The notes beneath the pieces are model-generated. The model did no database searches. It was not told where the DNA came from and saw only the letters and a list, made by a program, of their open reading frames with translations. This document shows, piece by piece, positions 25,489 to 36,300 of a stretch of 64,000 bases of DNA. How positions within the stretch are numbered: the first letter of the stretch is position 1; the number at the start of each line of letters is the position of its first letter. Origin of the DNA: Agelas oroides (Eukaryota; Porifera; Demospongiae; Agelasida; Agelasidae); the NCBI GenBank assembly GCA_949130485.1, contig OX422197.1, forward strand, positions 4,098,205 through 4,162,204. Direction: 5' to 3'. The position numbers and the translations under genes are program-made.

Positions 25489-27245
25489 TTTCACCACAGT
25501 GGAAGTCCTGTGAAGCTCATGCAAGCCTGTGTATGTGCGGCAAAGACCTGATAAAGCCGTTTTAACCGCCAATGAGGTGCTGTGAAGCACGTGCAGGCCA
25601 GTTTAAGTGCCAGGAAAGATTGAGAAAGCAGTTTTGACCACTATAAGGTCCTGTGAAGCTCGTGCAAGCCTGTGTATGTTCTTGAATCACCTGAGAAACC
25701 CACTTTAACTGCGAGAAGGTGCTGTGAAGCACATGCAATCCTGTTTACGTGCCAGGACTGTGGAGGCCCTGTGAAGCTCGTGCAAGCCTGTCTTTGTGCC
25801 GGAAAGACTTGATGAAGCCGTTTTCACCTCCGATGAGGTGCTGTGAACCACGTGCAGGCCTGTTTAAGTACCAACAAAGATTGAGAAAGCAGTTTTCACC
25901 ACTGTGAAGGTCCTGTGAAGCTCGTGCAAGCCTGTGTATGTGCTGGAATGACCTGACAAACCTGTTTTAACGGCGAGAAGGTGCTGTGAATCACGTGGAA
26001 GCTTGTTGAAGTGTCAGGAAAGACCTAAAAAGCAATTTTCACCACAGTGGAAGTCCTGTGAAGCTCGTACAAGCCTGTGTATGTGCGGGAAAGACCTGAT
26101 AAAGCCGTATTAACCGCCGATGAGGTGCTGTGAAGCACGTGCAGGCCTGTTTAAGTGCCAGGAAAGATTGAGAAAGCAGTTTTGACCACTGTGAAGGTCC
26201 TGTGAAGCTCGTGCAAGCCTGTCTTTGTGCCGGAAAGACTTCATGAAGCCGTTTTAACCTCCGATGAGGTGCTGTGAACCACGTGCAGGCCTGTTTAACT
26301 ACCAACAAAGATTGTGAAAGCAGTTTTCACCTCTGTGAAGGTTCTGTGAAGCTCGTGCAACCCTGTGTCTGTGCTGAAATGACCTGACAAATCCGTTTCA
26401 ACCACCGAGCAAGTGCTGTGAAGAACGTGGAGGCTAGTTGAAGTGCCAGGAAGGATCTAAAAAGCCGTTTTCATCACAGTGGATGTCCTGTGAAGCTCGT
26501 GCAAGCCTGTGTATGTGCAGGAAAGACCTGATAAAGCCGTTTTAACCGCCGATAAGGTGCTGTGAAGCACTTGCAGGCCTGTTTAAGTACCAACAAAGAT
26601 TGAGAAAGCAGTTTTCACCACTGTGAAGGTCCTGTGAAGCTCGTGGAAGCCTGTGTATGTGTTGGAATGACCTGACAAACCCGTTTTCACCACTAGAAGG
26701 TGGTGTGAATCACGTGGAAGCTTGTTGAAGTGTGAGCAAAGACCTAAAAAGCAGTTTTCACCACAGTGGAAGTCCTGTGAAGCTCATGCAAGCCTGTGTA
26801 TGTGCTGGAATGATCTGAGAAAGCCAATTTCACCGGCGAGGAGGTGCTGTGAAGCACTTGGAAGCTTGTTGAAGTGTCAGGAAAGATTGAGAAAGCAGTT
26901 TTCACCACTGTGAAGGTCCTGTGAAGCTCGTGCAAGCCTGTGTATGTTCTGGAATGACCTGACAAACCCGGTATAGCTGCGAGAAAGTGCTGTGAAGCAC
27001 ATGCAATCCTGTTTACGTGCCGGGAATGATCGAAAGCACTTTTCCCCACTGTTGAGACCCTGTGAAGCTCGTGCAAGCCTGTCTTTGTGCGGTAAAGACC
27101 TGATAAAGCCGTTTTCACCTCCGATGAGGTGCTGTGAAGCACGTGTAGGCCTGTTTAAGTACCAACAAAGATTGAGAAAGCAGTTTTCACCACTGTGAAG
27201 GTCCTGTGAAGCTCGTGCAAGCCTTGTATGTGCTGGAATGCCCTG
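25489..27245. repeat. Satellite array block 2c
   Basis: Array between the gap and the Penelope-like insertion. The part after the gap carries the same rare run of variants (ACCACTATAAGG, then TGTTCTTGAATCACC, then CCCACTTTAACTGCG) seen near 46.7, 49.5 and 50.9 kb, so this is another copy of that higher-order family. The last 15 bases, 27231-27245, are the left copy of the target-site duplication of the next element. One base is missing from the usual GCCTGTGTATG at about 27221-27230. Confidence 0.93.
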
Positions 27246-27338
27246 TTTTTTTGAAATCCGAAACCCTTAACAGCCGGTATCTCGGGCCGAAGACTGTGAT
27301 GCAGATACTATAAATCGTGGAAAGGTCGCTTTCGCGGA

Positions 27339-27495
27339 TTCCGGAACAGTACTTCGCTATTACATTGGTCAAACTTTTCTTGCTACGTTTCGGTCCGATC
27401 CGGACCTTCTTCAGGCATACAACAACTGGGACACTGGTCAAATACAAGGTACAAATAACACAAGTGGAGTTCTTTTTATACTAAATCTCTAAGAG
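27339..27495 (-). repeat. Left inverted terminal arm of the Penelope-like element
   Basis: This arm starts TTCCGGAACAGTAC and ends TCTCTAAGAG, and is identical base for base to the reverse complement of 28119-28275. It contains an in-frame stop (27490-27492) that bounds the nuclease frame upstream. In Penelope-like elements, inverted or partial tandem arrangement of the terminal repeat is common and reflects the way the copy is made. The sequence outside the arm, 27246-27338, has no mirror on the right and ends in a T run, which could be the A-rich tail of the inverted strand. Confidence 0.85.
27386..27414 (-). ncRNA. Hammerhead-ribozyme-like core, left arm copy
   Basis: On the minus strand this reads CTGAAGA, a 6-bp hairpin stem GGTCCG/CGGACC with a GAT loop, then GAAAC. 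This is the order of a hammerhead core (CTGATGA, stem II, GAAA) with one changed core base, A in place of T. Penelope-like elements are known to carry hammerhead motifs in their terminal repeats. Helices I and III were not confidently traced. The changed core base suggests weak or no activity. Confidence 0.45.
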
Positions 27496-28050
27496 CCAAC
27501 ACTACACATATCTGATAAGCTCAGAAAAGCCATACCAAACCCACCCCTGGTAGCCTACAGGAGACCACCCAACCTGCGAGATCTCCTAGTTCGAGCAGAG
27601 GTAAAAACACCAACCCCACCCACCCTTGGAGACAATGCCCCCTGCGGCAGCAGACGATGCAAGACCTGCAAGCTAATAAAACACACCAACACTTTTACCA
27701 GTAATACCACGGGCAAGAGATACACCATCAGGAACCAATTTACATGTAAAACAAAAAACATCGTGTACATGATCAGCTGTAACAAGTGTAACAAGCAATA
27801 TGTGGGAGAGACAGAAAATGCCCTGCACATCAGGATGAATGGCCACCGGTCCGACATCACAACGAAGAAACTGGACAAACCGGTGGCCGCACACTTCAAC
27901 CAGCCAGACCACTCCTATGAAGATCTGAGGGTGATGGGGATAGAGAAGATAGATCATAACAACAGCAGGAAACGGAGGAAGCTGAGGGAACGATATTGGA
28001 TCTTCGAGCTCAGAACACTGACGCCCGAGGGATTCAACATCGAGGACTAA
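27493..28050 (+). pseudogene. GIY-YIG endonuclease domain of a Penelope-like element (N-terminally truncated)
   Basis: The frame is open for 185 codons from just after a stop in the left arm to a TAA at 28048-28050. It has no reverse transcriptase part, so it is the C-terminal remnant of the element's polyprotein. A first segment is proline-rich, with AYRRPPNLRDLLVRA at residues 21-35, then a cysteine cluster at residues 51, 56 and 59. The nuclease core starts at residue 91 with VYMISC, followed by CxxC (Cys96, Cys99), YVG at 103-105, Arg114 and His118, and further histidines at 134 and 140. Two cysteines between the GIY-like and YIG-like motifs, with downstream histidines, are the known Penelope signature; the domain nicks target DNA for insertion. 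No proper start codon is needed for a remnant; a GTG lies at 27763. Confidence 0.85.
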
Positions 28051-28058
28051 CAGACGCC

Positions 28059-28115
28059 GCGTCTGGACGCTAACACCATTGCGTCCGGACGCTAACAACA
28101 TTGCGTCGGAACGCC
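28059..28115 (+). repeat. 22-bp microrepeat after the endonuclease frame
   Basis: Two full 22-bp units (28059-28080 and 28081-28102) and a partial third unit (28103-28115) follow the stop codon by a few bases. Each begins GCGTC, and the full units share GGACGCTAACA. They sit between the coding remnant and the right arm. A function is not evident. Confidence 0.8.
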
Positions 28116-28118
28116 AGA

Positions 28119-28275
28119 CTCTTAGAGATTTAGTATAAAAAGAACTCCACTTGTGTTATTTGTACCTTGTATTTGACCAGTGTCCCAGTTGTTGTATGCC
28201 TGAAGAAGGTCCGGATCGGACCGAAACGTAGCAAGAAAAGTTTGACCAATGTAATAGCGAAGTACTGTTCCGGAA
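28119..28275 (+). repeat. Right terminal arm of the Penelope-like element
   Basis: Exact reverse complement of 27339-27495. It lies in the sense orientation downstream of the endonuclease remnant, the expected place of the element's terminal repeat. It runs from CTCTTAGAGATTTAG to TGTTCCGGAA, and the target duplication follows at once. The perfect match over 157 bp means neither arm has mutated since the element inserted, or that they have been homogenised. Confidence 0.85.
28200..28228 (+). ncRNA. Hammerhead-ribozyme-like core, right arm copy
   Basis: Sense-strand copy of the motif: CTGAAGA, then stem GGTCCG/CGGACC closed by GAT, then GAAACG. It lies within the terminal repeat downstream of the endonuclease frame, as reported for hammerheads in Penelope-like elements. 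The canonical core is CTGATGA, so one base is non-consensus. A cleavage site and helices I/III are not resolved by eye. Confidence 0.5.
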
Positions 28276-31200
28276 TGCTGGAATGCCCTGATACAGCCGA
28301 ATTCACCGTCGAGGAAGTGCTGAGAAGCACGTGCAGGCCTGTTTAAGTACCAACAAAGATTGAGAAAGCAGTTTTCACCACTGTGAAGGTCCTGTGAAGC
28401 TCGTGCAAGCCTGTGTATGTGATGGAATGATCAGATAAAGCCGAATTCACCGCCAAGGGTGTGCTGTGAAACACTTGGAGGCTTGTTGAAGCGTCAGCAA
28501 AGATTGAGAAAGCAATTTTCTCCACTGTGAAGGTCCTGTGAAGCTTGTGCAAGCTTGTGTATGTACGGGAAAGACCTGATAAAGCCGTTTTAACCGCCGA
28601 TGAGGCGCTGTGAAGCACTTGGAGGTTTGTTGTAGTGTCAGGAAAGATTGAGAAAGCAGTTTTCACCACTGTGAAGGTCCTGTGAAGCTCGTGCAAGCCT
28701 GTGTATGTGCTAGAATGACCTGATAAAGCCGAATTCACCGTCGAGGAAGTGCTGAGAAGCACGTGCAGGCCTGTTTAAGCACCAACAAAGATTGAGAAAG
28801 CAGTTTTCACCACTGTGAAGGTCCTGTGAAGCTCGTGCAAGCCTGTGTATGTGCTGAAATGATCTGATAAAGCCGATTTCACCGCCGAGGAGGTGCTGTG
28901 AAACACTTGGAGGCTTGTTGAAGCGTAAGGAAAGATTGAGAAAGCAGTTTTCACCACTGTGAAGGTCCTGTTAAGCTTGTGCAAGCCTGTGTATGTGGTA
29001 GAATGACCTGATAAAGCCGAATTCACCTTCGAGGAAGTGCTGAGAAGCACGTGCAGGCCTGTTTAAGTGCTAGGAAAGATCGAGAAAGCAGTTTTCACCA
29101 CTGTAAAGGTCCTGTGAAGCTCGTGCAAGCCTGTGTCTGTGCTGAAATGACCTGACAAATCCGTTTTAAACGCGAGAAGTTGCTGTAAAACACGTGGAAG
29201 CTTGTTGAAGTGTCAGGAAAGACCTAAAAAGCAGTTTTCACCACAGTGGAAGTCCTGTGAAGCTCTGGCAAGCCTGTGTATGTGCTGGAATGACCTGATA
29301 AAGCCGATTTCACCTCCGAGGAGGTGCTGTGAAGCAATTGGAGGTTTGTTGAAGTGTCAGGAAAGATTGAGAAAGCAGGTTTCACCACTGTGAAGGTCCT
29401 GTGAATCTTGTGCAAGCCTGTGTATGTGCTGGATTGACCTGATAAAGACGAATTCACCGTAGACGTAGTGCTGAGTAGCACGTGCAGGCCTGTTTAAGTG
29501 CTAGGAAAGATCGAGAAAGCTGTTTTCACCACTGTGGAGGCACTGTGAAGCTCGTGCAAGCCTGGGTATGTGCGGTAGAGACCTGATAAATCCGTTTTAA
29601 CCGCCGATGAGGTACCGTGGAGCACGTGCAGGCCTGATTCAGTGCCAGGAAAGATTGAGAAAGCAGTTTTCACCACTGTGAAGGTCCTGTGAAGCTCGTG
29701 CAAGCCTGTGTATGTGCTGGAATGACCTGCCGAAGCAGTTTTAACCGCAGAGAAGGTGCTGTGGAGCGCGTGGGGGGTTGTTGAAGTGTCAGGAAAGATC
29801 TAAAAAGCGGTGTTCAACACTGTGGGAGTCCAGTGAAGCTTGTGCAAGCATGTGTATGAGCAGTAAAGACCTGACAAAGCCGTTTTCACCTCCGATTAGG
29901 TGCCGTGAAGCACGTGTAGGCCTCTTTAAGTTCCAGCAAAGATTGAGAAGGCACTTTTCACAACTATGAAGGTCCTGTGAAGCTCGTGCAAGCCTGTGTA
30001 TGTGATGGAATGATCTGATAAAGCCGAATTCACCGCCAAGGAGGTGCTGTGAAACACTTGGAGGCTTGTTGAAGCGTCAGGAAAGATTGAGAAAGCAGTT
30101 TTCTCCACTGTGAAGGTCCTGTGAAGCTTGTGCAAGCCTGTGTATGTACGGGAAAGACCTGATAAAGTCGTTTTAACCGCCGATGAGGCGCTGTGAAGCA
30201 CTTGGAGGTTTGTTGTTAGTGTCAGGAAAGATTGAGAAAGCAGTTTTCACCACTGTGAAGGTCCTGTGAAGCTCGTGCAAGCCTGTGTATGTGCTAGAAT
30301 GACCTGATAAAGCCGAATTCACCGTCGAGGAAGTGCTGAGAAGCATGTGCAGGCCTGTTTAAGCACCAACAAAGATTGAGAAAGCAGTTTTCACCACAGT
30401 GAAGGTCCTGTGAAGCTCGTGCAAGCCTGTGTATGTGTTGGAATGATCTGATAAAGCCGATTTCACCGCCGAGGAGGTGCTGTGAAACACTTGGAGGCTT
30501 GTTGAAGCGTCAGCAAAGATTGAGAAAGCAGTTTTCACCACTGTGAAGGTCCTGTGAAGCTTGTGCAAGCCTGTGTATGTGGTAGAATGACCTGATAAAG
30601 CCGAATTCAACGTCGAGGAAGTGCTGAGAAGCACGTGCAGGCCTGTTTAAGTGCTAGGAAAGATCGAGAAAGCAGTTTTCACCACTGTAAAGGTCCTGTG
30701 AAGCTCGTGCAAGCCTGTGTCTGTGCTGAAATGACCTGACAAATCCGTTTTAAACGCGAGAAGTTGCTGTGGAGCGCGTGGGGGGTTGTTGAAGTGTCAG
30801 GAAAGATCTAAAAAGCGGTGTTCACCACTGTGGGAGTCCAGTGAAGCTTGTGCAAGCATGTGTATGAGCAGTAAAGACCTGACAAAGCCGTTTTCACCTC
30901 CGATTAGGTGCTGTGAAGCACGTGTAGGCCTCTTTAAGTTCCAGCAAAGATTGAGAAGGCACTTTTCACAACTATAAAGGTCCTGTGAAGCTCGTGCAAG
31001 CCTGTGTTTGTGCTGAAATGACCTCACAAATCCGTTTCAAACTCGAGAAGTTGCTGTGAATCACGTGGAAGCTTGTTGAAGTGTCAGGAAAGACCTAAAA
31101 AGCAGTTTTCACCACAGTGGAAGTCCTGTGAAGCTCGTGCAAGCCTGTGTATGTGCTGGAATGATCTGAGAAAGCCGATTTCACCGGCGAGGAGGTGCTG

Positions 31201-32495
31201 TGAAGCACTTGGAGGCTTGCTGAAGTGTCAGGAAAGATTGAGAAAGCAGTTTTCACCACTGTGAAAGTCCTGTGAAGCTCGTGCAAGCCTGTGTATATTC
31301 TGGAATGACCTGACAAACCCGGCATAGCTGCGAGAAGGTGCTGTGAAGCACATGCAATCCTGTTTACGTGCCAGGAATGATCGAAAGCACTTTTCCCCAC
31401 TGTGGAGACCCTGTGAAGCTCGTGCAAGCCTGTCTTTGTGCGGTAAAGACCTGATAAAGCCGTTTTCACCTCCGATGAGGTGCTGTGAAGCACGTGTAAG
31501 CCTGTTTAAGTGCCAACAAAGATTGAGAAAGCAGTTTTCACCACTGTGAAGGTCCTGTGAAGCTCGTGCAAGCCTGTGTATGTGCTGGAATGCCCTCATA
31601 CAGCCGAATTCACCGTCGAGGAAGTGCTGAGAAGCACGTGCAGGCCTGTTTAAGTGCTAGGAAAGATCGAGAAAGCAGTTTTCACCACTGTGAAGGTCCT
31701 GTGAAGGTCGTGCAAGCCTGTGTATGTGCTGGAATGATCTGATAAAGCCGATTTCACCGCCGAGGAGGTGCTGTGAAACACTTGGAGGCTTGTTGAAGCG
31801 TAAGGAAAGATTGAGAAAGCAGTTTTCACCACTGTGAAGGTCCTGTGAAGCTTGTGCAAGCCTGTGTATGTGCGGGAAAGACCTGATAAAGCCGTTTTAA
31901 CCGCCGATGAGGGGGTGTGAAGCACTTGGCGGTTTGTTGTAGTGTCAGCAAAGATTGAGAAAGCAGTTTTCACCACTGTGAAGGTCCTGTGAAGCTCGTG
32001 CAAGCCTGTGTCTGTGCTGAAATGACCTGACAAATCCGTTTCAAACGCGAGAAGGTGCTGTGAAACACGTGGAAGCTTGTTGAAGTGTCAGGAAAGACCT
32101 AAAAAGTAGTTTTCACCACAGTGGAAGTCCTGTGAAGCTCGTGCAAGCCTGTGTGTGTGCTGGAATGACTTGATAAAGCCGTTTTAACCGCCGATGAGGT
32201 GCTGTGAAGAACGTGCAGGCCTGTTTAAGTGCCAGGAAAGGTCGAGAAAGCACTTTTCACCACTGTGGAGGCCCTGTGAAGCTCGTGCAAGCCTGTCTTT
32301 GTGCGGGAAAGACCTGATAAAGCCGTTTTAACCGCCGATGAGGTGCTGTGAAGCACGTACAGGCCTGTTTAAGTGCCAGGAAGGATCGAGAAAGCATATT
32401 CACCACTGTGGAGGCCCTGTGAAGCTTGTGCAATCCTGTATATGTGTGGGAAAGACCTGATAGAGCCGTTTTAACAGCCGATGAATTGCTGTTAA
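28276..32495. repeat. Satellite array block 3
   Basis: The array resumes with the right copy of the 15-bp target duplication and continues in the phase interrupted at 27245. Blocks offset by 1584 bp (28775-29400 against 30359-30977) and by 1008 bp (29778-29969 against 30786-30977) are both whole multiples of 144, so these duplications kept the dimer register. The last few hundred bases, from about 32240, are more diverged than average (for example AAGCATATTCACC, CCTGTATATGTGTGG), and the final four, TTAA, form the left flank of the next insertion. Confidence 0.94.
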
Positions 32496-32574
32496 GTTGG
32501 CGGGGAAGTCTTTCGGCGGAGGTGAACGAAAACATAAACTTGGGTTACAGTCAGGACCAGGGTTACTCCTAGTT

Positions 32575-32945
32575 TCAGGGTTAGGGTTTGCTTTAGGGCA
32601 GTCTTGCTTTGCCTAATTTTAAAAAGGGTTTTATTAGCTCATTAATATATTCATGAACCCAAAATTGCCACTCGATGGACGCATCTACACACTCACTCTA
32701 GGTAGCGTCCTAACCATCAATGTATCTCAAATCAATCTGTGCCAGGTTTTGTTCAGAGCTAGGGTTAGAAGCAAGCATTACTAGCCCCACCTCTCCCCCT
32801 TATGTCGCTAAACAACTCACGGTTCTGTTCCACACACAAGTCCTCTGCAGCTTGCTTGTCTACGGCAGGTTAGTACCAACGATATATTGCGCATTCTAGT
32901 TAAAGCCCAGCCCAGCACTCGGAGCACCGGGCCACGGCCACCTAC
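32575..32945. repeat. 371-bp tandem duplication, copy 1
   Basis: This begins TCAGGGTTAGGG and runs to CACCTAC before the second copy starts. It is head to tail with 32946-33316. Apart from one difference (A at 32767, G at 33138) I saw no mismatch, so the duplication is recent. It has no similarity to the 72-bp satellite. Confidence 0.92.
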
Positions 32946-33316
32946 TCAGGGTTAGGGTTTGCTTTAGGGCAGTCTTGCTTTGCCTAATTTTAAAAAGGGT
33001 TTTATTAGCTCATTAATATATTCATGAACCCAAAATTGCCACTCGATGGACGCATCTACACACTCACTCTAGGTAGCGTCCTAACCATCAATGTATCTCA
33101 AATCAATCTGTGCCAGGTTTTGTTCAGAGCTAGGGTTGGAAGCAAGCATTACTAGCCCCACCTCTCCCCCTTATGTCGCTAAACAACTCACGGTTCTGTT
33201 CCACACACAAGTCCTCTGCAGCTTGCTTGTCTACGGCAGGTTAGTACCAACGATATATTGCGCATTCTAGTTAAAGCCCAGCCCAGCACTCGGAGCACCG
33301 GGCCACGGCCACCTAC
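32946..33316. repeat. 371-bp tandem duplication, copy 2
   Basis: Second copy, ending where the sequence turns into AGGCTAGGCATACG, which has no counterpart after copy 1. Its presence accounts for about a third of the element's length; the unduplicated element would be about 854 bp. Confidence 0.92.
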
Positions 33317-36300
33317 TAGGCTAGGCATACGATCGCAAGACCTGGGCCTACCCAGTGAATACAGTCTTGGACACTGTGGTCTTTCTGCTGCTTCTAGACA
33401 CAAGCTAGCTTTCACAAGCAGGCATTACACACTACTCACAGCTACTGACACTACAGCACTTACTAAAACTAGTCCTTATCTTCAAAGTTCCGACCACCAC
33501 ATGAGGGGTTCCGTCAGGCCACATCTTAACTAACTTAATTATAAACTGATTATTGGATGTCAATGCCGACAGGAAATGGGGAAAATCCCCAATTTTACGG
33601 ACAGTGAACGGATGAAGATTCCCAAAACGGACTGTGCGCTATATGTTTACAAAGACAAAGAATTCTATCAGCTTGGATTCCAGGTTTGTTGACCTTGAAA
33701 ACGCAGGGTTCCCTGCCACCTTAAACACGTGTTGGCCTCTTAAGTGCCAGGAAAGATTGAGAAAGCAGTTTTCACCACTGTGAAGGTCCTGTGAAGCTCG
33801 TGCAAGCCTGTGTATGTGCTGGAATGACCTACCGAAGCAGTTTTAACCGCCGACGAGGTGCTGAGAAGCACGTGGGGGCTAGTTGAAGTGTCAGGAAAGA
33901 TCTAGAAAGCAGTTTTCAACACTGTGGGAGTCCATTGAAACTTGTGCAAGCATGTGTATGAGCGGTAAAGACCTGATAAAGCCGTCTTCACCTCCGATGA
34001 GGTGCTGTGAAGCACGTGTAGGCCTGTTTAAATACCAGCAAAGATTGAGAAAGCAGTTTTCACCACTGTGAAGGTCCTGTGAAACTCGTGCAAGCCTGTG
34101 TCTGTGCTGAAATGACCTGACAAATCCGTTTTAAACGCGAGAAGGTGCTGTGAAACACGTGGAAACTTGTTGAAGTGTCAGGAAAGACCTACAAAGCAGT
34201 TTTCACCACAGTGGAAGTCCTGTGAAGCTCGTGCAAGCCTGTGTATGTGCTGGAATGACCTGATAAAGCCGTTTTAACCGTCGATGAGGTGCTGTGAAGA
34301 ACGTGCAAGCCTGTTTAAGTGCCAGGAAAGATCGAGAAAGCACTTTTCACCACTGTTGGAGTCCAGTGAAGCTCGTGCAAGCATGTGTATGAGCGGTAAA
34401 GACCTGATAAAGCGGTTTTCACCTCCGATGAGGTGCTGTGAATCACGTGCTGGTGTGTTTAAGTGCCAAGAAAGATTGAGAAAGCAGTTTTGACCACTGT
34501 AAAGGTCCTGTGAAGCTCCTGCAAGCCTGTGTATGTTCTGGAATGACCTGACAAACCCGCTTTAACTGCAAGAAGGTGCTGTGAAGCACATGCAATCCTG
34601 TTTACGTGCCAGGACTGTGGAGGCCCTGTGAAGCTCGTGCAAGCCTGTCTTTGTGCGGGAAAGACATGATGAAGCCGTTTTCACCTCCGATGAGGTGCTG
34701 TGAACCACGTGCAGGCCTGTTTAAGTACCAACAAAGATTGAGAAAGCAGTTTTCACCACTGTGAAGGTCCTGTGAAGCTCGTGCAAGCCTGTGTATGTGC
34801 TGGAATGATCTGATAAAGCCGATTTAACCGCCGAGGAGGTGCTGTGAAACACTTGGAGGCTTATTGAAGCGTCAGCAAAGATTGAGAAAGCAGTTATCAC
34901 CACTGTGAAGGTCCTGTGAAGCTTGTGCAAGCCTGTGTATGTTCTGGAATGACCTAACAAACCCGGTTTAACTGCGAGAAGGTGCTGTGGAGCACATGCA
35001 ATCCTGTTTACGTGCCATGAAAGATCGAAAGAACTTTTCCCCACTGTGGAGACCCTGTGAAGCTCGTGCAAGCCTGTCTTTGTGCGGGAAAGACCTGATA
35101 AGCCGTTTTAACCGCGAGAAGGTGCTGTGAATCACGTGGAAGCTTGTTGAAGTGTCAGGAAAGACCTAAAAAGCAGTTTTCACCACAGTGGAAGTCCTGT
35201 GAAGCTCGTGCAAGCCTGTGTATGTGCAGGAAAGGCCTGATAAAGCCGTTTTATCCGCAGATGAGGTGTGTGAAGCACGTGCAGGCTTGTTTAAGTGCTA
35301 GGAAAGATTGAGAAAACAGTTTTGACCACTGTAAAGGTCCTGTGAAGCTTGTGCAAACCTGTGTATGTTCTGGAATGACCTGACAAACCCGCTTTAACTA
35401 CAGTGAAGCACATGCAATCCTGTTTACGTGCCAGGACTGTGGAGGCTGTGTGAAGATCGTGCAAGCCTGTCTTTGTGCGTGAAAGAGCTGATGAAGCCGT
35501 TTTCACCTGCGATGAGGTGCTGTGAAGCACGTGCAGGCCTGTTTAAGTACCAACAAAGATTGAGAAAGCAGTTTTCACCACTGTGAAGGTCCTGTGAAGC
35601 TCGTGAAAGCCTGTGTATGTGCTGGAATGATCTGATAAAGCCGATTTAACCGCCGAGGAGGTGCTGTGAAACACTTGGAGGCTTGTTGAAGCGTCAGCAA
35701 TGATTGAGAAAGCAGTTTTCACCACTGTGATGGTCCTGTGAAGCTTGTGCAAGCCTTTGTATGTGCTGGATTGACCTGATAAAGTCGAATTCACCATCGA
35801 GGAAGTGCTGAGAAGCACGTGCTGGCCTGTTTAAGTGCTAGGAAAGATTGAGAAAGCAGTTTTCACCACTGTAAAGGTCCTGTGAAGCTTGTGCAAACCT
35901 GTGTATGTGCTGGAATGTCCTGATAAACCCGTTTTAACCGCGAGAAGGTGCTGTGAATCACGTGGATGCTTGTTGAAGTGTCAGGAAAGACCTAAAAAGC
36001 AGTTTTCACAACAGTTGAAGTCCTGTGAAGCTCGTGCTAGCCTGTGTATGTGCGGGAAAGACCTGATAATGCCGTTTTAACCGCCGATGAGGTGCTATGA
36101 AGCACGTGCAGGCCTGTTTAAGTGCCAGGAAAGATTGAGAAAGCAGTTTTGACCACTGTAAAGGTCCTGTGAAGCTCCTGCAAGCCTGTGTATGTTCTGG
36201 AATAACCTGACATACCCGCTTTAACTACAAGAAGGTGCTGTGAAGCACATGCAATCCTGTTTACGTACCAGGACTGTGGAGGCTCTGTGAAGCTCGTGCA

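Larger units (their letters stand above)
27246..28275 (+). mobile_element. Penelope-like retroelement, 5'-truncated, with mirrored ends
   Basis: A 1,030-bp insertion flanked by a perfect 15-bp direct repeat, TGCTGGAATGCCCTG, at 27231-27245 and 28276-28290. Inside, in order: a short T-rich left end; a 157-bp arm (27339-27495); an open frame for a GIY-YIG endonuclease domain; a small 22-bp tandem repeat; and a second 157-bp arm (28119-28275) that is the exact reverse complement of the first. Penelope-like elements encode a reverse transcriptase followed by a GIY-YIG nuclease and often carry terminal repeats with hammerhead ribozyme motifs. Here the reverse transcriptase is missing, so this is a truncated copy whose left end is an inverted copy of the right end. 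Intact arms and frame imply a young insertion. Confidence 0.85.
32496..33720. mobile_element. TTAA-flanked non-autonomous DNA transposon, 1,225 bp
   Basis: Non-satellite sequence lies between TTAA at 32492-32495 and TTAA at 33721-33724. The left end starts GTTGGCGGGGAAG and the reverse complement of the right end starts GGTGGCAGGGAAC, 10 of 13 matching. Deleting the insert and one TTAA gives CTGTTAAACACGTG, a plausible variant of the satellite's CTGTGAAGCACGTG. TTAA duplication is typical of piggyBac and Kolobok elements; the GG-type ends fit Kolobok better than the usual CC-type piggyBac ends. Short frames at 33258-33533 (plus) and 33188-33415 (minus) resemble nothing I know. Most of the interior is a near-perfect 371-bp tandem duplication. 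The element call rests on its ends and could be a chance TTAA. Confidence 0.65.

Noticed and set aside
25186..25590. Open frames of about 115-121 codons spanning the gap
   Set aside because: Most of their length is N; they are satellite frames bridged by unknown bases.
27555..28101. Two overlapping minus-strand open frames of 114 and 142 codons
   Set aside because: They lie opposite the GIY-YIG endonuclease remnant, which has recognisable motifs on the plus strand. They are shadows.
32575..32605. Telomere-like TTAGGG motifs
   Set aside because: Only two or three imperfect TTAGGG-like strings (GGTTAGGGTTTGC, TTTAGGG) occur, once per 371-bp copy. No tandem telomere repeat is present.
33188..33533. 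Protein-coding gene in the TTAA element
   Set aside because: The 75- and 91-codon frames on opposite strands overlap each other and show no recognisable domain. Part is inside a duplicated non-coding segment.
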